Shown piece after piece: positions 27,296-36,451 of a stretch of DNA of 64,000 nucleotides; positions within the stretch are counted from its first letter, which is position 1; each line of letters opens with the position of its first letter. Source of the stretch: Thermoplasmata archaeon (GTDB lineage: Archaea > Thermoplasmatota > Thermoplasmata > Lutacidiplasmatales > UBA184). The stretch covers positions 1-64,000 of the forward strand of contig DATKQS010000012.1 in NCBI GenBank assembly GCA_035532555.1, in the 5' to 3' direction. The notes beneath the pieces were generated by a model. That model saw only the letters and a list, made by a program, of their open reading frames with translations, was not told where the DNA came from and searched no databases. The position numbers were made by a program, and so were the translations under genes.

Positions 27296-27952
27296 TCAGT
27301 GGACGAACCCCGGCGAGATCCACACGATCGCGTACACGGCGACGGCCGGGATCAGGGTCATGGCAAGGTCGTCGTCGACCAGGGTCCACTTGGGCCGCTC
27401 CACGAGGAGCGCGAGCACGGCCGCGACCACGGCGAGGGAGAGTGCCGGCACGGGCGCCCACGCCCCGAACCCGATGAACGCGACGTACGCGAGCCCCGCG
27501 TACAGCGCGAAGGGGACCCACGGGTAGGCGGCGCGGTACGGATTCGGCCGACGGAGCTCCCCGATCAGGGGGTCGATCAGGGACGTCCCGAGCACGACGG
27601 CCGCGGCGATCGGCGGCGGGAACAGGAGGACCGCCAGCACGAGCGCGATGGCGAAGTAGGCATAGCTCGCGAGCCGGTGCTGCTCGTACGGTCGGATCGT
27701 CGGGATCTCGATCGTACCCCGGAGACGCAGCGCCTCAAGGACGAAGATCACCGAGACGGCGAGGAGGGGGATGACGAAGTTTGGGACGATGACGAGGAGG
27801 TTCGGCGGGAAGAGGTAGTAGGCCAGGATCGCCACGCCGGCACCGTGCAGGATCCGGCGGAGCGCCCGATCGCCGGTCTCCACATCGCCTCCCAGCCGGG
27901 TTCCGAGCCAGGTCCGGAATCGGCCGCCCCCATGGAGCCGGTGGGTGGTCAT
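27296..27952 (-). CDS. Polyprenol/diacylglycerol kinase-like membrane protein
   Basis: A 218-aa integral membrane protein with about seven hydrophobic helices. RRILHGAGVAIL near the N-terminus and the pattern ALRLRG, GTSLIDPLIGELRR and WTLVDDDLAMTLIP resemble the dolichol/phytol kinase family (CTP-dependent kinases of polyprenols). The typical Asp-Ala-Asp centre is not obvious, so catalytic capacity is unsure. A membrane lipid or glycan-carrier role is inferred. It is divergent from purE, with only about 30-80 bases between the starts. Confidence 0.6.
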   Translation of the reverse strand: MTTHRLHGGGRFRTWLGTRLGGDVETGDRALRRILHGAGVAILAYYLFPPNLLVIVPNFVIPLLAVSVIFVLEALRLRGTIEIPTIRPYEQHRLASYAYFAIALVLAVLLFPPPIAAAVVLGTSLIDPLIGELRRPNPYRAAYPWVPFALYAGLAYVAFIGFGAWAPVPALSLAVVAAVLALLVERPKWTLVDDDLAMTLIPAVAVYAIVWISPGFVH

Positions 27953-28035
27953 CGGGGAGCGGAGGGTTTCCGTGCTATGAGACTATGGTGAGGGACCTCC
28001 CGAAGCCTTTTCTCCCGCGAATCCTCCATGGCGTC

Positions 28036-28497
28036 GTGAAGGTCGCAGTGCTCGTAGGGAGCGCGTCCGATCTCGAATTCGCGGAGAAGGTCCGCACGCG
28101 CCTGATCGAGTTCGGCATCGCCTGCGACGTGCACGTGGCCTCGGCCCACCGCAACCCGGACAAGGTCGATCGGTTGACGGCCGATGCCCGTACGGACGTG
28201 TTCATCGCGATGGCCGGACTCTCTGCCGCGCTCCCGGGCGCGGTGGCCGCGCGCACGCTCAAGCCGGTCATCGGCGTGCCCCTGCATCGAGGGCTCGGCC
28301 TCGACAGCTTGCTCTCGGTTGTCCAGATGCCTCCCGGGGTGCCCGTCGCCGCGGTCGGGCTCGATGCCACCGAGAACGCCGCCCTCCTCGCCACCGAGAT
28401 CCTGGCCCTGAAGTATCCGGCTCTCGAGGAGAAGCTCCAGAAGTACCGGGCGAAGTGGCGGGAAGAGCCGCCGGCGCTCCCGGGAGACCGGGCGTGA
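28036..28497 (+). CDS. purE: N5-carboxyaminoimidazole ribonucleotide mutase PurE
   Basis: A 153-aa enzyme of purine synthesis that moves the carboxylate of N5-CAIR (or carboxylates AIR in class II). Motifs: VAVLVGSASDLEF at the start, VASAHRNPDKV, AMAGLSAALPGAVA and VIGVPLHRGLGLDSLLSVVQM. The GTG at 28036 gives the normal N-terminus. An in-frame ATG 17 codons upstream (27985) adds a Pro-rich leader and is the alternative. Its stop overlaps the GTG of the next gene (GTGA), coupling it to GMP synthesis. Confidence 0.93.
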   Translation: MKVAVLVGSASDLEFAEKVRTRLIEFGIACDVHVASAHRNPDKVDRLTADARTDVFIAMAGLSAALPGAVAARTLKPVIGVPLHRGLGLDSLLSVVQMPPGVPVAAVGLDATENAALLATEILALKYPALEEKLQKYRAKWREEPPALPGDRA

Positions 28498-29441
28498 CCG
28501 ATCCCGCGCGATTCATCGAGGAAGCGCTCCATCGGCTACGCTCGGAGATCCCCGGCCGCGCCATCGTCGCGGCGTCCGGAGGCATCGATAGCACCGCCGC
28601 GGCCATCCTCACCCAACGCGCGGTGGGCGATCGGGCGCGGGCGATCTTCGTCGACACGGGTCTCTTGCGGGAGGGCGAGGCAGCGCGAGTCCGCGCGCTC
28701 TTCGAGGCGAGCGGATTGCGCTACGAGGTCCTGGATGCCGCGGCCCGCTTCTTCGAGGCACTCGACGGCATCGTCGATCCCGAGGAGAAGCGACGTCGGA
28801 TCGGCGCGACGTTCATCCGACTGTTCGAGATCGAGGCCGAGCGGTTCGGTACCGACCGGTTGGTCCAAGGGACCATCGCGCCGGATTGGATCGAGAGCGG
28901 CGGTTCGCTTCGGGACACCATCAAGACGCACCACAACGTCGGTGGGGTTCCCCCGGACAGCCGGCTCCGACTGATCGAGCCCCTGCGCGATCTGTACAAG
29001 GACGAGGTCCGCGCGCTCGCCCGGGCGCTTGGGATCGCCGAGCCGGATCGCCAGCCGTTCCCGGGCCCGGGACTGGCCGTGCGGGTCAACGGCCTCGTGA
29101 CGCCCGAACGGGTACGGCGCGCCCGCGTCGCGAATCGCATCGTCGAGGAAGAGGTCGAACGCGCCTTCCGGGCGGGCACAATGCCGCGCCCCTGGCAGTA
29201 CTTCGCGGTCCTACTGCCGACGCGCACCGTCGGCGTGATGGGGGACAACCGGGTCCACGGGGAGGCCGTCAGCGTGCGCATCGTCGAGTCGAGCGACGCG
29301 ATGACCGCGACCGCGGCGACTCCCCCTCCCACCGTTCTGAAGACGATCGCCGAACGGATCACGCGCGAGCTCTCCGGAGAGGTCGTACGCGTGCTCTACG
29401 ATGTCACCGACAAGCCCCCGGCGACGATCGAGTGGGAGTGA
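28494..29441 (+). CDS. guaAB: GMP synthase, ATP pyrophosphatase (PP-loop) subunit
   Basis: A 315-aa synthetase subunit converting XMP to GMP; in archaea the glutaminase is a separate protein. PP-loop AASGGIDST is near residues 27-35, followed by VQGTIAPDWIESGG, IKTHHNVGG, PFPGPGLAVRV and the C-terminal dimerisation domain ending RVLYDVTDKPPATIEWE. Overlap with purE by GTGA indicates an operon of purine genes. The glutaminase subunit is not in this window. Confidence 0.96.
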   Translation: MTDPARFIEEALHRLRSEIPGRAIVAASGGIDSTAAAILTQRAVGDRARAIFVDTGLLREGEAARVRALFEASGLRYEVLDAAARFFEALDGIVDPEEKRRRIGATFIRLFEIEAERFGTDRLVQGTIAPDWIESGGSLRDTIKTHHNVGGVPPDSRLRLIEPLRDLYKDEVRALARALGIAEPDRQPFPGPGLAVRVNGLVTPERVRRARVANRIVEEEVERAFRAGTMPRPWQYFAVLLPTRTVGVMGDNRVHGEAVSVRIVESSDAMTATAATPPPTVLKTIAERITRELSGEVVRVLYDVTDKPPATIEWE

Positions 29442-29798
29442 CGCGCGCCGGACGCCGACCCGTCCGTGCCCCACGCGCCAGCAACTTCAGCTCCGACCAC
29501 GAGCCCGGGACATAGCGGGCGCGGGATATCGCCCCGCGGGGCGAGGTCGGCGCCCCGGGTCCGCGTGAGGGTGGCGCCGCGACCTCCACGGCGGAGCATG
29601 CGAGAGGACGCCCCGACCGCGTACTGCGATCCCGACGGCCCACAACCCACGGCATCGCGTGCAATCTCACGTGATGCGAGGTCCCGGGAGGACGCCGTTG
29701 GACGGCCTCAGAGCTCCGTTCGCGGCAGGTACCGCCCGGTCCAACTCCGGAGGGCGGGTCCCGACGAACGCTAAGGGGGGCCGTCCGATATCTCAGAC
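29442..29798. other. Intergenic stretch with strong hairpins, no recognised gene
   Basis: About 360 GC-rich bases. Stems can be drawn at 29544-29603 (GAGGTCGGCGCC pairing with GGCGCCGCGACCTC), and near 29652-29675 (CATCGCGTG / CACGTGATG, loop of 6). A smaller one reads GCCCG/CGGGC. No tRNA or known RNA signature was found and no open frame has convincing features. Could be a noncoding RNA on either strand or simply GC-rich spacer. Confidence 0.35.
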
Positions 29799-30053
29799 GT
29801 GCTGAACTGCCCATTCTGCGGAGCCGCCGAGAGCGATCGGATCGATATCGAGGGCCAGCGGTTCGTCGTCTTTCCCTGCATGTTCACACCGGCAATCGAT
29901 CCCCAGATGCCCGAATCGGCCCTCCCGGACTACCTCCGGACGGAGTACGGCCGCCAGGGACCGCAGTACTTCCGCTCGATGTGCGACCGACTCCACCTCG
30001 CGGTCGTCCGCGAGCCCGCGTCGGAGGGTACCACCGAGGAACGGGGGCCCTAG
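29799..30053 (+). CDS. Small CxxC zinc-ribbon-like protein, unknown function
   Basis: An 84-aa protein starting at GTG with LNCPFCGAAESDRI, a single CxxC knuckle, and further cysteines at FPCMF and SMCDR. A compact alpha/beta body is suggested by EGQRFVVFPCMF and LPDYLRTEYGRQGPQYF. No family recognised. Convergent with the SDH operon, 21 bases between stops. A weak TATA-like GCTAAGG about 25 bases upstream would give a leaderless transcript. Confidence 0.6.
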   Translation: MLNCPFCGAAESDRIDIEGQRFVVFPCMFTPAIDPQMPESALPDYLRTEYGRQGPQYFRSMCDRLHLAVVREPASEGTTEERGP

Positions 30054-30074
30054 GCGGGTCGGTCGGCGCGACGG

Positions 30075-30953
30075 TTACGGGGCCGTCCCGATCCGGGCCA
30101 AGGCCGGCTCGACCGGTACGAGGTGGCGCGGAAGGCCGAGCTCCTCCGGCGAAGCTCCCAGCGCGAGGCCCACGAGCTGGGGGAGGTGGAAGACCGGCAT
30201 GTTCAGCTTCTGGCCCACGGCGGCCGATGCTTTGTTCTGGAAAGAATCGAGCGAGATGTGGCACAGCGGACATGGCGTCGCCATGGCGTGCGCTCCGTGA
30301 TCGCGCGCGTCGACGATCTGGCGCGCCGAGATCCGGTTCGCGGTCTCGGGTTTGACGAACAGTATCGGGAATCCGCAGCACATCACCCGACCGCGGTACA
30401 TGACCGGGGTCGCGCCGATCGCGGCCAGCAGGTCCTCGAAGGCGTGGGGCTCCTCCGCGCTCTCCGATCCGAGCTCCAGGGTGGGCCGAAGCAAGTGGCA
30501 CCCGTAGAATGCGCCGACGTTCATCCCGGTGAGAGGACGACGGACCTTCGCCCGGATCGCCTCGACGCCGATGTCGTTCACCAGGACCTCGAGCAGGTGC
30601 TTGACCCGGACCTTGCCTCCATAGGCGATCTGGAGCTTCGCGAGGACGGGATCGATCCGGGCTCGCATCGCCGGCTCGGTCATCTTGACGTTGGCGAGCG
30701 TGAGCATCCCCTGGCAGGTCGAGCAGACGGTGAGAAGGTCGAGCCCCGCCCGCTCGGCGATGGCGAGGTTGCGGGCGTTGAGCGCTACGTTGAGGGTCAG
30801 GTTCGCCTCGTCGACGAACCCGGAGCCGCAGCAGGAGAACGTCGGGAACTCGACCAGCTCGATGCCGAGCTCCCGGCAGACCCATCGGGTGGCCATGTCG
30901 AGCTCGCGGCCGGACTCCTGGGCGACGCAGCCGGGATAGTACGCGATCTTCAT
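30075..30953 (-). CDS. sdhE: Succinate dehydrogenase subunit E-type (HdrB-like, two CCG domains)
   Basis: A 292-aa protein with two cysteine-rich CCG domains: YPGCVAQE...FSCCGSG...VCSTCQ in the first half and YGCHLLRP...VMCCGFP...TPCPLCH in the second. Such subunits bind an unusual [4Fe-4S] centre and replace the cytochrome-b membrane anchors in E-type succinate dehydrogenases of Sulfolobales; the same family includes HdrB of heterodisulfide reductase. Its ATG overlaps the sdhB stop (ATGA). Within an sdhA-sdhB operon the succinate dehydrogenase role is most likely. A thiol:fumarate reductase is the main alternative. Symbol used by analogy; not E. coli SdhE (flavinylation factor). Confidence 0.82.
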   Translation of the reverse strand: MKIAYYPGCVAQESGRELDMATRWVCRELGIELVEFPTFSCCGSGFVDEANLTLNVALNARNLAIAERAGLDLLTVCSTCQGMLTLANVKMTEPAMRARIDPVLAKLQIAYGGKVRVKHLLEVLVNDIGVEAIRAKVRRPLTGMNVGAFYGCHLLRPTLELGSESAEEPHAFEDLLAAIGATPVMYRGRVMCCGFPILFVKPETANRISARQIVDARDHGAHAMATPCPLCHISLDSFQNKASAAVGQKLNMPVFHLPQLVGLALGASPEELGLPRHLVPVEPALARIGTAP

Positions 30954-31924
30954 CGGTCCCCCTTCGGCTTCGGATCGAGCTCCTCGTAGATCCGCTCGAC
31001 CTCCTCGATCCCTTCGATACGACGGGGCTTCTTGGAGATCTCCGGCTTCTTCCGCCAGATCTTGAACCCCTGGCCGGCCTGTCCGACCGCTCCCAGGATC
31101 CCGTCGGTCTGGAGGACGAGTTTCATCTCGTTGAGCTGGCCGCGTTCCCGGATGTTCTGCTTGAACCCGATCGCGTGTCGCGAGCCTCGTTCGGTACCTC
31201 CCTGGGCAGCGATCGCCATCTCCTTCAGGTCACGGATACGCTCGGAGGGGCGCACGTCCTTGGGGCAGGCCTCGGTGCAGAGGTGGCAGCGCAGGCAGAG
31301 CCACAGGCCCTCGGTCTGGATCCGCAAGAGGCGGTCCTGGCGGGCCTGGTCCCGCGGGTCGACGACGAACCGGTACAGCTTGGCGAGCGCCATCGGCCCC
31401 GGGAAGGACGCATCGGCCTCGACCGCGGGGCATGCGGAGTAGCAGGCGGCGCACGCGATGCATCGCGGGGTCTCGCGGAACTGCTCGACCTGCGCCGGGG
31501 TCATGGAGGTCTCCCTCCCCTCGGGCATCGGGCGCAGCGGATCCGTGATGAGGTGGGGCCGCATCCGATCGTAGGCCTCCCAGAAGGACGTTTGGTCGAC
31601 GACGAGATCGCGGACGCCGCCCTGATTGCGCATCGGCTCGATCACGATCCGTCCGTGCTCGGCGATCTCGGGTCCGATGGGGGTCTGACATGCGAGCCGG
31701 CTCTTCGAGTTGATCTGCATCGCACACGAGCCACAGATCGCGCTTCGGCATGAGTATCGGAGGGTCAGGGACGGGTCCTGTTCGGCCCGGATCCGCAAGA
31801 GCGCGGTCAGCACCGGGGTGTGCGGGGGAAGCTCGAGCGTGAACCGTTGGTACCGCGGCGCACCGCCCGCCGCGGAATCGTGCCGGAAGACGTCGATCTG
31901 GGCCGATACCATCTTCTCCGGCAT
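30950..31924 (-). CDS. sdhB: Succinate dehydrogenase/fumarate reductase iron-sulfur subunit
   Basis: A 324-aa electron-transfer subunit. The plant-type [2Fe-2S] loop is SCRSAICGSCAM followed by C in SRLAC; a first cluster motif is CIACAACYSACP. The second, CLRCHLCTEACPKDV, carries an extra Cys (CxxCxxxCP) where classical SdhB has a [3Fe-4S] site, as in E-type enzymes. A 90-residue C-terminal extension is unusual. ATG overlaps the sdhA stop and its own stop overlaps the next gene, so all three are tightly coupled. Transfers electrons from SdhA FAD to the CCG subunit. Confidence 0.95.
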   Translation of the reverse strand: MPEKMVSAQIDVFRHDSAAGGAPRYQRFTLELPPHTPVLTALLRIRAEQDPSLTLRYSCRSAICGSCAMQINSKSRLACQTPIGPEIAEHGRIVIEPMRNQGGVRDLVVDQTSFWEAYDRMRPHLITDPLRPMPEGRETSMTPAQVEQFRETPRCIACAACYSACPAVEADASFPGPMALAKLYRFVVDPRDQARQDRLLRIQTEGLWLCLRCHLCTEACPKDVRPSERIRDLKEMAIAAQGGTERGSRHAIGFKQNIRERGQLNEMKLVLQTDGILGAVGQAGQGFKIWRKKPEISKKPRRIEGIEEVERIYEELDPKPKGDR

Positions 31925-33597
31925 CAGTACACGCGCTCCTTCGGTTCCCACCGGGTATAGCCCACCGGCGCATAGGTCAGGTTCGGTCCCTCGGGGGTCT
32001 TTCGCGCCAGCGTGTGCCGCATCCAATGGGCGTCGTCCCGCGAGGGATAGTCCACTCGGGAGTGCGCTCCCCGGCTCTCGGTCCGGGCGAACGCTCCGAC
32101 GACGATCACCTCCGCCAGCTCGAGCATGTGACCGGTCTCCAGTGCATCGGTGAGGTTGAGGTTGTACACGTTCGAGCGGTCGACGACTCGTACCTGTTCG
32201 AATCGCTTTTGGATGGCACGGATCTGCCGCAGCCCCTCGAGAAGGTCCGCTTCGGTCCGATAGATCCCGACGTACCGGTCCATGGTCTGCTGCATCGCCG
32301 TCCGGATGGCCTGGGGGTCCTCTCCATCGGTGCGGGACATCATGCGCCGGACAGGTGCTTCGGCGTCGGCGACGTCCGAGTCGTTGAGCTCCGGCGCGCT
32401 CGCGCTCGCGGCGTGCGCCGCGGCCGCGAGTCCCGCTTGCTTGCCGAAGACGAGCGTCTCGAGCAAGGAGTTGCCTCCGAGCCGGTTGGCTCCGTGGATC
32501 GATACACAGGCCGCCTCGCCCGCGGCGTAGAGCCCCGCGATGTTCGTCTCTCCGCGGATGTTCGTTCCCACTCCGCCCATCATGTAGTGCTGGGCCGGGA
32601 AGATGGGGATCGGACTCACGACCGGATCGACGCCCGCGAAGTTTCGGCAGAAGTCGCAGATCTCCTGGAGGCGGGTCTCGATGCGCTCCTTCCCCAGGTG
32701 CATCAGCTCGAGGTGGACGAAATCCCCCGGGAACCCTCGGCCTTCGCGAACCTCGGTCACGATCGCCCGTGAGACCACGTCTCGGGAGGCGAGGTCGAGG
32801 ACGTGGGGGGCATACTTCCCCATGAACCGCTCCCCGAGGACGTTCTTCAGAATCCCGCCCTCCCCTCGAGCGCCTTCCGTGATGAGGATTCCCGACTCGA
32901 GGAGAGCGGTCGGATGGAACTGGACGAACTCCAGGTCCTTGAGCAACGCCCCGGCATCGTACGCCGCAGCGACCCCGTCCCCGGTGCACGTGTGAGCGTT
33001 CGTGGTCCGCCCGTAGATCCGACCGGCCGGCCCCGTCGCAACGATCACGCTCTTCGCGGCGATACCCTCGAACTGCCCGGTGCGCCGATCGAACGCGACG
33101 ATTCCCTGGACCCGCCCCTCCCGGACGACGATGTTCGTAAGGTCCCATTCTTGGTAGAGCGTGAAGTGCTCCGTGCCGAGGCGCTCCCACAGCGCCTGCA
33201 GCAGGGCGAGCCCGGTTCGATCCGCCGCATAGATCGTGCGGGGGAATCCCTGACCGCCGAACGGCCGTCGAGCGAGCGAACCGTCCTCGGCCCGGCTGAA
33301 GATCGTGCCGTAATGCTCCATCTCGACGACGGTCGGGCCGGCCTCGCGGCAGAAGAACTCGATCGCGTCTTGATCGCCGAGGTAGTCCGAGCCCTTCACC
33401 GTGTCATAGATGTGGGTGTCGACCGAATCCTCCTTCCCCACGGCCGCGTTGATCCCGCCTTGCGCCGCGCCGGAATGGGATCGTAGCGGGTGCAGCTTGG
33501 AGATGATGGCGACGTCGCGCCGGGCCTCGACGGCGGCGAGCGCCGCGCGCTGACCGGCGAGGCCGGCCCCCACTACGAGCACCTCGTGACGTCGCAT
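31924..33597 (-). CDS. sdhA: Succinate dehydrogenase/fumarate reductase flavoprotein subunit
   Basis: A 557-aa flavoprotein oxidising succinate to fumarate. FAD-binding [13 protein letters not shown] is at the N-terminus. The covalent-FAD His lies in [10 protein letters not shown], the active-site segment is [13 protein letters not shown], followed by [10 protein letters not shown], and the substrate-binding region is HYMMGGV. The C-terminal domain is of normal length. It is the first gene of the sdhA-sdhB-sdhE operon. Promoter ACATTAATC at 33628-33636 lies about 35 bases before the ATG. Presence suggests an oxidative TCA cycle and respiration. Confidence 0.97.
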   Translation of the reverse strand: MRRHEVLVVGAGLAGQRAALAAVEARRDVAIISKLHPLRSHSGAAQGGINAAVGKEDSVDTHIYDTVKGSDYLGDQDAIEFFCREAGPTVVEMEHYGTIFSRAEDGSLARRPFGGQGFPRTIYAADRTGLALLQALWERLGTEHFTLYQEWDLTNIVVREGRVQGIVAFDRRTGQFEGIAAKSVIVATGPAGRIYGRTTNAHTCTGDGVAAAYDAGALLKDLEFVQFHPTALLESGILITEGARGEGGILKNVLGERFMGKYAPHVLDLASRDVVSRAIVTEVREGRGFPGDFVHLELMHLGKERIETRLQEICDFCRNFAGVDPVVSPIPIFPAQHYMMGGVGTNIRGETNIAGLYAAGEAACVSIHGANRLGGNSLLETLVFGKQAGLAAAAHAASASAPELNDSDVADAEAPVRRMMSRTDGEDPQAIRTAMQQTMDRYVGIYRTEADLLEGLRQIRAIQKRFEQVRVVDRSNVYNLNLTDALETGHMLELAEVIVVGAFARTESRGAHSRVDYPSRDDAHWMRHTLARKTPEGPNLTYAPVGYTRWEPKERVY

Positions 33598-33625
33598 GAT
33601 GCTTCGGTGCCCCCGAGCCGTCCCG

Positions 33626-33640
33626 GGGATTAATGTTTCC
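33626..33640 (-). promoter_or_regulatory. Promoter of the sdh operon
   Basis: Minus strand reads GGGAAACATTAATCC, a BRE-like GGAAA plus TATA-like ATTAAT; expected start near 33607, about ten bases before the sdhA ATG. Confidence 0.5.
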
Positions 33641-33742
33641 CACCCTCCGATGCCGTACTCGGTCCGGAAAACGTCGCGCGCGCGAGCGGCCGGGAGGCAC
33701 GTGCGCTTCCGTCGGTGGTGGAAGCGTAATTCGTTCGCGAGC

Positions 33743-33753
33743 GGTTATATACC
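33743..33753 (+). promoter_or_regulatory. Promoter of psmB
   Basis: GGTTATATACC is a clear TATA box; expected start near 33776, leaving a 5' UTR of about 27 bases that includes GGGAGG before the psmB ATG. Confidence 0.65.
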
Positions 33754-33802
33754 GACCCACGGTCCCCCGGTCGTCTTCCCCACCTCGGTGGGAGGTCGAT
33801 CG

Positions 33803-34477
33803 ATGCAGAACAGGGTCAACGCGATGGATGAGGACCGGCTGCTCAAGGGCACGACCACGATCGGTCTCGTCTGCAAGGACGGGGTCGTCCTCGCGACGGA
33901 ACGCCGGGCGACCGCCGGCAACATGATCGCGAACAAGCAGACCCAGAAGCTGTTCAAGATCGACCAGAACATCGGCATCACGATCGCGGGCCTGGTCGGC
34001 GACGCCCAGACCCTCACGCGCTACCTCAAGGCCGAGGTCTCGCTCTACCGGCTGCGGCGCAACGGCCAGCTCAGCGCCGAGGGCGCGGCGACTCTGCTCG
34101 CCAACATCCTCTCGGGGAACCGGATGTTCCCGTTCTACGCATGGCTGATCCTGGGCGGCGTCGACGCGAAGGGCGGCCACGTGTTCTCCGTCGACCCCGC
34201 CGGGGGCTCGATCGAGGACCGGTACGTTTCGGTCGGGAGCGGTTCGACCTTCGCCTACGGGGTCCTGGAGGAGGCGTACAACCGCGAGCTCTCGGTCGCC
34301 GACGGCGTCGATGTGGCCCTGCGGGGGCTGACGGTTGCGATGAAGCGCGACAGCGCGAGCGGGGACGGTTACCTCGTTCACTCGATCACAAGCAAGGAAT
34401 ATCACGAATTCTCCGACGACGAAATCAATAAACGCCTCAAGGCGTTGAAGATCCCGTTGCCTCCGGTCCTCGCGTAA
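33803..34477 (+). CDS. psmB: 20S proteasome beta subunit
   Basis: A 224-aa N-terminal nucleophile hydrolase forming the inner rings of the archaeal 20S proteasome. A 16-residue propeptide ends in Gly16, so autoprocessing exposes Thr17 (GTTTIGLVCKDGVV); the catalytic Lys is in ATERRATAG and Asp in the early strand VCKDG. Later GSGSTFAYGVLEE and VAMKRDSASGDG complete the active site. ATG is preceded by GGGAGG. Adjacent to fttA, a common archaeal pairing; works with the CDC48 ATPase or PAN. Confidence 0.96.
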   Translation: MQNRVNAMDEDRLLKGTTTIGLVCKDGVVLATERRATAGNMIANKQTQKLFKIDQNIGITIAGLVGDAQTLTRYLKAEVSLYRLRRNGQLSAEGAATLLANILSGNRMFPFYAWLILGGVDAKGGHVFSVDPAGGSIEDRYVSVGSGSTFAYGVLEEAYNRELSVADGVDVALRGLTVAMKRDSASGDGYLVHSITSKEYHEFSDDEINKRLKALKIPLPPVLA

Positions 34478-34534
34478 CCTGCGCGGGGGCTGGATCGCGG
34501 CCCAACCCCTTCTCTCCAACCCCTTCCGAAGTAG

Positions 34535-36439
34535 ATGAGTTTCGACTCGCTCATAGAGCAAACGAAAGAGGCACTGCGAGAAGTGCTGCCCGAATCGGTG
34601 GTCGTCACCGACATCGAGCTGGAAGGCCCACACATCGTGCTGTACACGAAGCAGCTGGACTCCTTCCTATCGGGGGGAGACCTGCTCCGCCAGATTGCCC
34701 AGCGACTCCACCGCCGCGTCCTCGTCCGGAGCGACCCGGCGAGCCTGATCGATCCGAAGGAGGCGGAGAAGCTGATCCGCGAGACGATCCCGCCCGAGGC
34801 GGAGATCACCCAGCTGTTCTTCGAGCCCGAGACGGGCGAGGTCAGCATCGAGGCGTCGAACCCCGGGGCCGCGATCGGCCGGGGCGGCTCGACGCTCAAC
34901 GATCTCAAGCGGCGGATCGGCTGGATCCCGACGGTCGTCCGCACGCCCCCGATCCCGTCGAAGACGGTCGAAGAGGTTCGCATCCACCTGAGGAACGTCT
35001 TCGACGAGCGGCGGGCGTTCCTGAAGAAGGTCGGGATGCGCATCGCGCGGGATCGACTTCCCGAGAAGCTCTGGGTCCGGAGCACCGCCCTCGGCGGTTA
35101 CCGCGAGGTCGGTCGGAGCGCCCACTTGCTCTCGAGCCAGAATTCGAAGATCATGATCGACTGCGGGCTCGATCCCGGCTCCGACCGGACCCCGTACTTC
35201 AGCGCCCCGGAGCTCCTCCCGCTCGACTCGCTCGATGCGGTCGTGATCACTCACGCCCATCTGGACCACGTGGGACTCGTTCCGGTGCTCCTCAAGTACG
35301 GGTACAAGGGGCCGATCTACTGCACGGCCCCCACCCGCGACCTGATGACGCTGATGCTCCTCGATGCGATCAAGGTCGTCAACCAAGAGGCCCGCAAGGG
35401 CCTGTACGATTCCTCCCACGTGCGGGAGCTCGTCCAGCGGGTGATCCCGCTGCGGTGGGGCGAGACCACCGACATCTCTTCCGACGTGCGGCTGACGCTG
35501 CACAACGCGGGGCACATCCTCGGCTCGTCGATCTGCCACTTCCACATGGGCGATGGGGACCACAACCTCGCCTACTCGGGGGACATCAAGTTCGAGCGGA
35601 GCTGGCTGTTCAACCCGGCCACGAACCGCTTCCCCCGTCTCGAGACCCTGGTGCTCGAATCGACCTACGGAGGGTTCCGCGACGTCCAGCCGACGCGCCA
35701 GCAGGCGACGGAGGACTTCACGCACCTCGTCAACAAGGTGCTCTCCCGACGAGGCCACCTCATCGTGCCCGTGTTCGCCGTCGGCCGATCCCAGGAGGTC
35801 ATGCTCGTGCTCGAGGAGAAGATGCGGGAGGGCAAGATCCCGCAGGTCCCCGTGTACCTCGATGGGATGATCTTCGAAGCGACCGCGATCCACACCGCCT
35901 ATCCGGAGTTCCTCAACAGCCAGCTCCGCACGCAGATCTTCCAGCAGGGGGACAACCCGTTCCTCTCCGACATCTTCCACCGGGTGGATTCCTCCACGAT
36001 GCGGATGGGCATCCTCGACTCCAAGGAGCCGTGCATCGTGCTCGCGACCTCGGGCATGATGAGCGGAGGACCCGTCATGGAGTACTTCCGCGCCTGGGCC
36101 CACGACGAGAACAATGGGCTCCTGTTCGTCGGGTACCAGGCCGATGGGACGTTCGGCCGGCGTCTGCAACGCGGACTCTCCGAGGCGACGTTCATGGAGG
36201 GCCCCCGGCAGTCCGGCGTCGCGGTGCGCCTGGAGCTCGCCACAATCGAAGGGTTCTCGGGCCACTCCGACCGGGTGCAGCTGATGAACTTCGTCGCGTC
36301 GCTCGATCCTCGGCCGCAGCGGATCATCCTCAACCACGGCGAGGAGTCCAAATCGCTCGATCTCTCCTCGAGCCTGCACAAGCGCTTCAATCTCGAGAGC
36401 CGGGTGCCGTACAACCTCGAGGCGATACGGCTGCTGTGA
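34535..36439 (+). CDS. fttA: aCPSF1/FttA transcription termination ribonuclease (KH + beta-CASP MBL)
   Basis: A 634-aa archaeal CPSF73 homologue that cleaves nascent RNA and causes transcription termination. The N-terminal 150 residues form two KH-like domains (GAAIGRGGSTLNDL). The metallo-beta-lactamase core has THAHLDHVGLVP near residues 238-249 for two zinc ions, and the beta-CASP insert contains GHILGSS and YSGDIKF. C-terminal motifs are ATSGMMSGGPVMEYF and GFSGHSDR. Length is normal for the family. It follows psmB by 57 bases and converges on the mismatch-repair operon. Confidence 0.97.
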   Translation: MSFDSLIEQTKEALREVLPESVVVTDIELEGPHIVLYTKQLDSFLSGGDLLRQIAQRLHRRVLVRSDPASLIDPKEAEKLIRETIPPEAEITQLFFEPETGEVSIEASNPGAAIGRGGSTLNDLKRRIGWIPTVVRTPPIPSKTVEEVRIHLRNVFDERRAFLKKVGMRIARDRLPEKLWVRSTALGGYREVGRSAHLLSSQNSKIMIDCGLDPGSDRTPYFSAPELLPLDSLDAVVITHAHLDHVGLVPVLLKYGYKGPIYCTAPTRDLMTLMLLDAIKVVNQEARKGLYDSSHVRELVQRVIPLRWGETTDISSDVRLTLHNAGHILGSSICHFHMGDGDHNLAYSGDIKFERSWLFNPATNRFPRLETLVLESTYGGFRDVQPTRQQATEDFTHLVNKVLSRRGHLIVPVFAVGRSQEVMLVLEEKMREGKIPQVPVYLDGMIFEATAIHTAYPEFLNSQLRTQIFQQGDNPFLSDIFHRVDSSTMRMGILDSKEPCIVLATSGMMSGGPVMEYFRAWAHDENNGLLFVGYQADGTFGRRLQRGLSEATFMEGPRQSGVAVRLELATIEGFSGHSDRVQLMNFVASLDPRPQRIILNHGEESKSLDLSSSLHKRFNLESRVPYNLEAIRLL

Positions 36440-36451
36440 ACCTACCGACGC

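Noticed and set aside
30950-33190. Single 746-codon minus-strand frame across sdhB and part of sdhA
   Set aside because: Only the part from ATG 31924 is sdhB; the upstream portion is out-of-frame sdhA sequence. Not a fusion.
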